This document shows, piece after piece, positions 61,014 to 64,000 of a DNA stretch of 64,000 nt. Origin of the DNA: Bacteroidota bacterium (GTDB lineage: Bacteria; Bacteroidota; Bacteroidia; Cytophagales; UBA9547). The notes under the pieces are model-generated. The model saw nothing but the letters and a program-made list of their open reading frames with translations, had not been told where the DNA came from and did no database searches. The translations under genes and the position numbers were made by a program. The stretch's first letter is position 1; each line of letters begins with the position of its first letter. The stretch is from positions 56,799 to 120,798 of the forward strand of contig RDZG01000058.1 of assembly GCA_004293915.1 (NCBI GenBank), given 5' to 3'.

Positions 61014-61302
61014 TGTTACAAATTAAATGAGTGTTATGTAATGACACCTTAATAAGGGATTGGTTATCAAGTATTATGAAAATAAGCTATAGACTTTGTC
61101 AAACAAACCTTTTTTATACATAAACATATCACAAAAAAGCTTAATTAAAATTGTATTTTAGCCAATAAATTATTTTTTATATCATTATTTGAAAATAGCC
61201 TTTTGAATTATAGCGAATTTGGATTTATTTTGCTCAACTTTTCTGAAATCATATATCATTTGAAATTCAGAAATAAAAAATTTAGATTTAGAAAACAATA
61301 TT

Positions 61303-62889
61303 ATGGCAGAAATTCTTAGAATGCCCAAATTGAGCGATACCATGACCGAAGGTATTATTGCTGTGTGGCATAAAAAAGTAGGAGATACAGTGAAAGAAGG
61401 CGAACTTTTGGCAGAAGTAGATTCGGATAAAGCCACTATGGAGGTTGAAGCGTATGCCTCTGGCACGGTTTTATACATTGGTGGAAAAGCAAAAGAAGCT
61501 ATTGCTGTTGATGGTATTTTAGCTATTGTTGGAAAAGCTGGCGAAGATATTTCGGCACTAATTGGTGGTGGTGCTGCCGCTTCTGTTGTTGCTACTCCTG
61601 CTGCGACTCCTGTTGTTACATCTAGTCCAGCTGTGGATACATCAAACATCAAAGCAAAATTGATATTGATGCCAAAAATGAGCGATACCATGACAGAAGG
61701 TACAATCGAAAAATGGCATAAAAAAGTTGGCGATAAAGTCAAATCTGGCGAACTTTTAGCAGATGTAGCTACCGACAAAGCCACAATGGAGCTCGAAAGC
61801 TACGAAGATGGCACACTTTTATATATTGGTATTGAAGAAGGAAAATCAGTAGTTGTAGATGGCGTTTTGGCTATTGTAGGCGAAGCGGGTGCCGATTACA
61901 AAGTACTTTTGGCTAGTGGAAACGCTCCTAAAGTTGCACCAGCAGCGGTGGTAAATACACCAGTCGCTACTGAAACACAAATTGCAGTTTTAACATCAGC
62001 AACTAATGATGCTCGCATTAAAGCATCGCCTTTAGCTAAAAAAATTGCCGCAGATAAAGGTATAGACATAAAATTAGTAACAGGTACTGCCGAAGGCGGT
62101 AGAGTTACTAAAAAAGATATTGAATCGTTCAAACCGGGTGCATTGCCAGCAGCCGTTTCTAAAGATGCGCCAAAAACTTCGACTATATCGCCAGCAGCTG
62201 TTGGCGTTGAAAGTTTTGAAGAGGTTTCGGTAAGTTCGATGCGAAAAGTTATTGCTAAACGCTTAGCAGAAAGTTTGTTTACTGCTCCGCATTTTAGCTT
62301 AACGATGGAAATTAATATGGACAAAGCGGTGGATGCTCGCAAAAGCATGAACGATTGGGCTGAGTCTAAAATTTCGTTTAACGATATGGTTATCAAGGCT
62401 GTAGCTGCTGCCATTCGTAAACATCCAAAAGTTAATGGCTCTTGGCTTGGCGACAAAATTCGATACAACAATCACATACATATTGGTGTGGCAGTTGCGG
62501 TTGAAGATGGTTTGTTAGTACCTGTGGTTCGTTTTGCTGATAGTTTATCTTTAACTCAAATTTCTGCAACTGTAAAAGACCTTGGCGGAAAAGCAAAAAC
62601 AGGCAAATTGCAACCTAACGATTGGGCTGGTAATACGTTTACTGTCTCAAATTTAGGTATGTTTGGTATCGAAGAATTTACTTCGATTATCAATCAACCT
62701 GATGTTTGTATTCTTTCGGTTGGTGCAATTGTACAAAAACCGATTGTGAAAGATGGACAAATAGTGATTGGTAATACTATGAAAATCACACTTTCAGCTG
62801 ATCACAGAGTAGTTGATGGAGCTGTTGGTTCGGCTTTCTTAGTTACATTGCGAGGTTTGCTTGAAGATCCAGTTCGGATTTTGGCATAA
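61303..62889 (+). CDS. Pyruvate dehydrogenase E2 (dihydrolipoamide acetyltransferase), two lipoyl domains
   Basis: Two copies of MPKxSDTMTEGxIxxWHKKVGD..EVDSDKATMEVE / DVATDKATMELE; E3-binding domain ASPLAKKIAADKGIDIKLVTGTAEGGRVTKKDIE; catalytic ADHRVVDGA. Confidence 0.96.
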   Translation: MAEILRMPKLSDTMTEGIIAVWHKKVGDTVKEGELLAEVDSDKATMEVEAYASGTVLYIGGKAKEAIAVDGILAIVGKAGEDISALIGGGAAASVVATPAATPVVTSSPAVDTSNIKAKLILMPKMSDTMTEGTIEKWHKKVGDKVKSGELLADVATDKATMELESYEDGTLLYIGIEEGKSVVVDGVLAIVGEAGADYKVLLASGNAPKVAPAAVVNTPVATETQIAVLTSATNDARIKASPLAKKIAADKGIDIKLVTGTAEGGRVTKKDIESFKPGALPAAVSKDAPKTSTISPAAVGVESFEEVSVSSMRKVIAKRLAESLFTAPHFSLTMEINMDKAVDARKSMNDWAESKISFNDMVIKAVAAAIRKHPKVNGSWLGDKIRYNNHIHIGVAVAVEDGLLVPVVRFADSLSLTQISATVKDLGGKAKTGKLQPNDWAGNTFTVSNLGMFGIEEFTSIINQPDVCILSVGAIVQKPIVKDGQIVIGNTMKITLSADHRVVDGAVGSAFLVTLRGLLEDPVRILA

Positions 62890-62901
62890 ATTTTAACAAA
62901 G

Positions 62902-62927
62902 AAACCAAACTTAAACGTTTGGTTTTT
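62902..62927. terminator. Bidirectional terminator between convergent genes
   Basis: AAACCAAAC ttaaac GTTTGGTTT. Confidence 0.75.
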
Positions 62928-63557
62928 TTATGCAGTTTTCACATCAAATTTTGTGATTACTCTTGCGGCATTAGAAATTAAATATTTTTTGCCTGATTGA
63001 ATGTCTTTGCATAGCGAACGAGTACGAACCGATTTTTCTTTCATAAAAAACCGTTTATTAAATTCAAAAGCCTTGCCAATGCTTACTTGCAAAAGTGGCT
63101 CTTTGCCATCGGGTTCGTCAAATGCTGATAAGGCATCAATCAAATCGTGGTCGGCACACGATGATGCTTTTGGGTTTACTAAATAATCAGAAAAAACTTT
63201 TAAAATTTTTGGTGGAAACACGCCTGAATGCAACATTGGTTTGGCAACTAATCGAAATTCCGATTTCCACTCTTGTCCATGCGGTTCGGGCTTGTTGCCA
63301 TGTTTTACACGTGTATATAAATGTGCAACCTCGTGCAAATACGTTACCAAAAAAGCAAAGGGATTCAAATCGCCATTAATAGTAATAGTGTGCGATTTGT
63401 CGGTAAAATAATAGCGGTAATCGCCAAGTTTTGTTTGTCTTTTGCGAGAAATCTTGAAATGGAAATCGTTTTTTTGCCAAATATCAAAACAATAATCTAC
63501 TGCCTGTTCGGGAAAATACGTAAAAAATACTTTTTTTGGGTCTGGTTTTAGTGGCAA
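62928..63557 (-). CDS. SprT-like zinc-metalloprotease domain protein
   Basis: LVTYLHEVAHLYTRVKHGNKPEPHGQEWKSEF (HExxH with downstream H). Confidence 0.85.
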   Translation of the reverse strand: MPLKPDPKKVFFTYFPEQAVDYCFDIWQKNDFHFKISRKRQTKLGDYRYYFTDKSHTITINGDLNPFAFLVTYLHEVAHLYTRVKHGNKPEPHGQEWKSEFRLVAKPMLHSGVFPPKILKVFSDYLVNPKASSCADHDLIDALSAFDEPDGKEPLLQVSIGKAFEFNKRFFMKEKSVRTRSLCKDIQSGKKYLISNAARVITKFDVKTA

Positions 63558-63680
63558 TTGGGTAGGCTAATTTTCCTGAATCAAAGGCATAACAAAATAA
63601 ATAAAAAAATAATTCTAAAGACACATTTTTTGTTTTAAATTATAATTAAATTGTGGTTTAATATCTATTTCTAAAGAACA

Positions 63681-63903
63681 ATGTCGGAACTTGAACTTTA
63701 TATAAAATCGTATTTTGGTGTGGTTTCAGAAAATGATTTAAAATCCATAGTTTCGTTATTCAACTCAAAAACCATTTTAAAAGGAGAATATTTTCTGAAA
63801 ACTGGAAATAAATGCGATAAGTTGAGTTTTGTTCAATCGGGGCTTTTAAGAATTTTTGTGCAAACACAAGATAAGGAAGTAACGCAATGGATTTCTGAAA
63901 AAG
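63681..63903 (+). pseudogene. Crp/Fnr family regulator, N-terminal cNMP-binding part, interrupted
   Basis: LKSIVSLFNSKTILKGEYFLKTGNKCDKLSFVQSGLLRIFVQTQDKEVTQWISEK; sequence diverges from the family immediately after. Confidence 0.7.
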
Positions 63904-64000
63904 TGTCTTGTCCTGAAATAGGTTTACACAAAAGTAGTGTAAAATATGGAAGAAAAAACAGAGAGATTTGAAGTAAATAGATATAGTTTAGAATTCAAAC
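63904..64000 (+). mobile_element. Probable left end of an insertion sequence with start of a transposase orfA-like ORF
   Basis: TGTCTTGTCCTGAAATAGGTTTACACAAAAGTAGTGTAAA, then ATG at 63946: MEEKTERFEVNRYSLEFK..., reminiscent of IS3-type OrfA starts. Confidence 0.55.

Noticed and set aside
61896-62471. Long antisense ORFs (also 61185-61784 and 52250-52876)
   Set aside because: They are opposite strongly supported PDH-E2 and DAHP synthase genes and show no recognisable domain
1-64000. tRNA or rRNA genes
   Set aside because: No cloverleaf-like or rRNA-like segment was recognised in the intergenic regions by eye; tRNAscan-SE/Infernal would be decisive

Overview
AT-rich chromosomal window from a Bacteroidota bacterium (T9SS sorting domain, LpxC-FabZ fusion, DUF4835/DUF4296/DUF6157-type proteins, a TAnnTTTG-like promoter motif). 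Most of it is housekeeping: PolX, an ECF sigma factor, two SurA-like PPIases, DEAD-box helicase, Gmd, SucA, RsgA, KdtA, LpxD-LpxC/FabZ-LpxA, TrmD, RlmD, DAHP synthase/chorismate mutase, Ndk, CorA and PDH-E2. Accessory material includes a type IIG R-M gene with a translationally coupled possible second nuclease (22150-26731), an orphan type IIG-like gene (32206-34653), and a TetR/MMPL/LolA-like/beta-barrel export operon with a perfect 31-bp palindrome. The most notable find is a ~2.8-kb lipoprotein + T9SS-cargo cassette inserted upstream of ndk. It is flanked by a duplicated ndk leader, and its lipoprotein frame runs through a (CCACAAG)~12 heptanucleotide tract whose current copy number leaves it out of frame, so it is a candidate phase-variable locus. 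A toxin-antitoxin cluster has an intact VapBC-like pair between two copies of another antitoxin locus. There are several broken genes (ilvC, YfhO-like, two RelE/HigB-type toxins, a UGA-split adhesin) and an apparent IS left end inside a Crp/Fnr gene at the window edge. Several lesions lie in homopolymers, so sequencing or assembly error is a live alternative. All family calls are from reading the translations; no searches were run.
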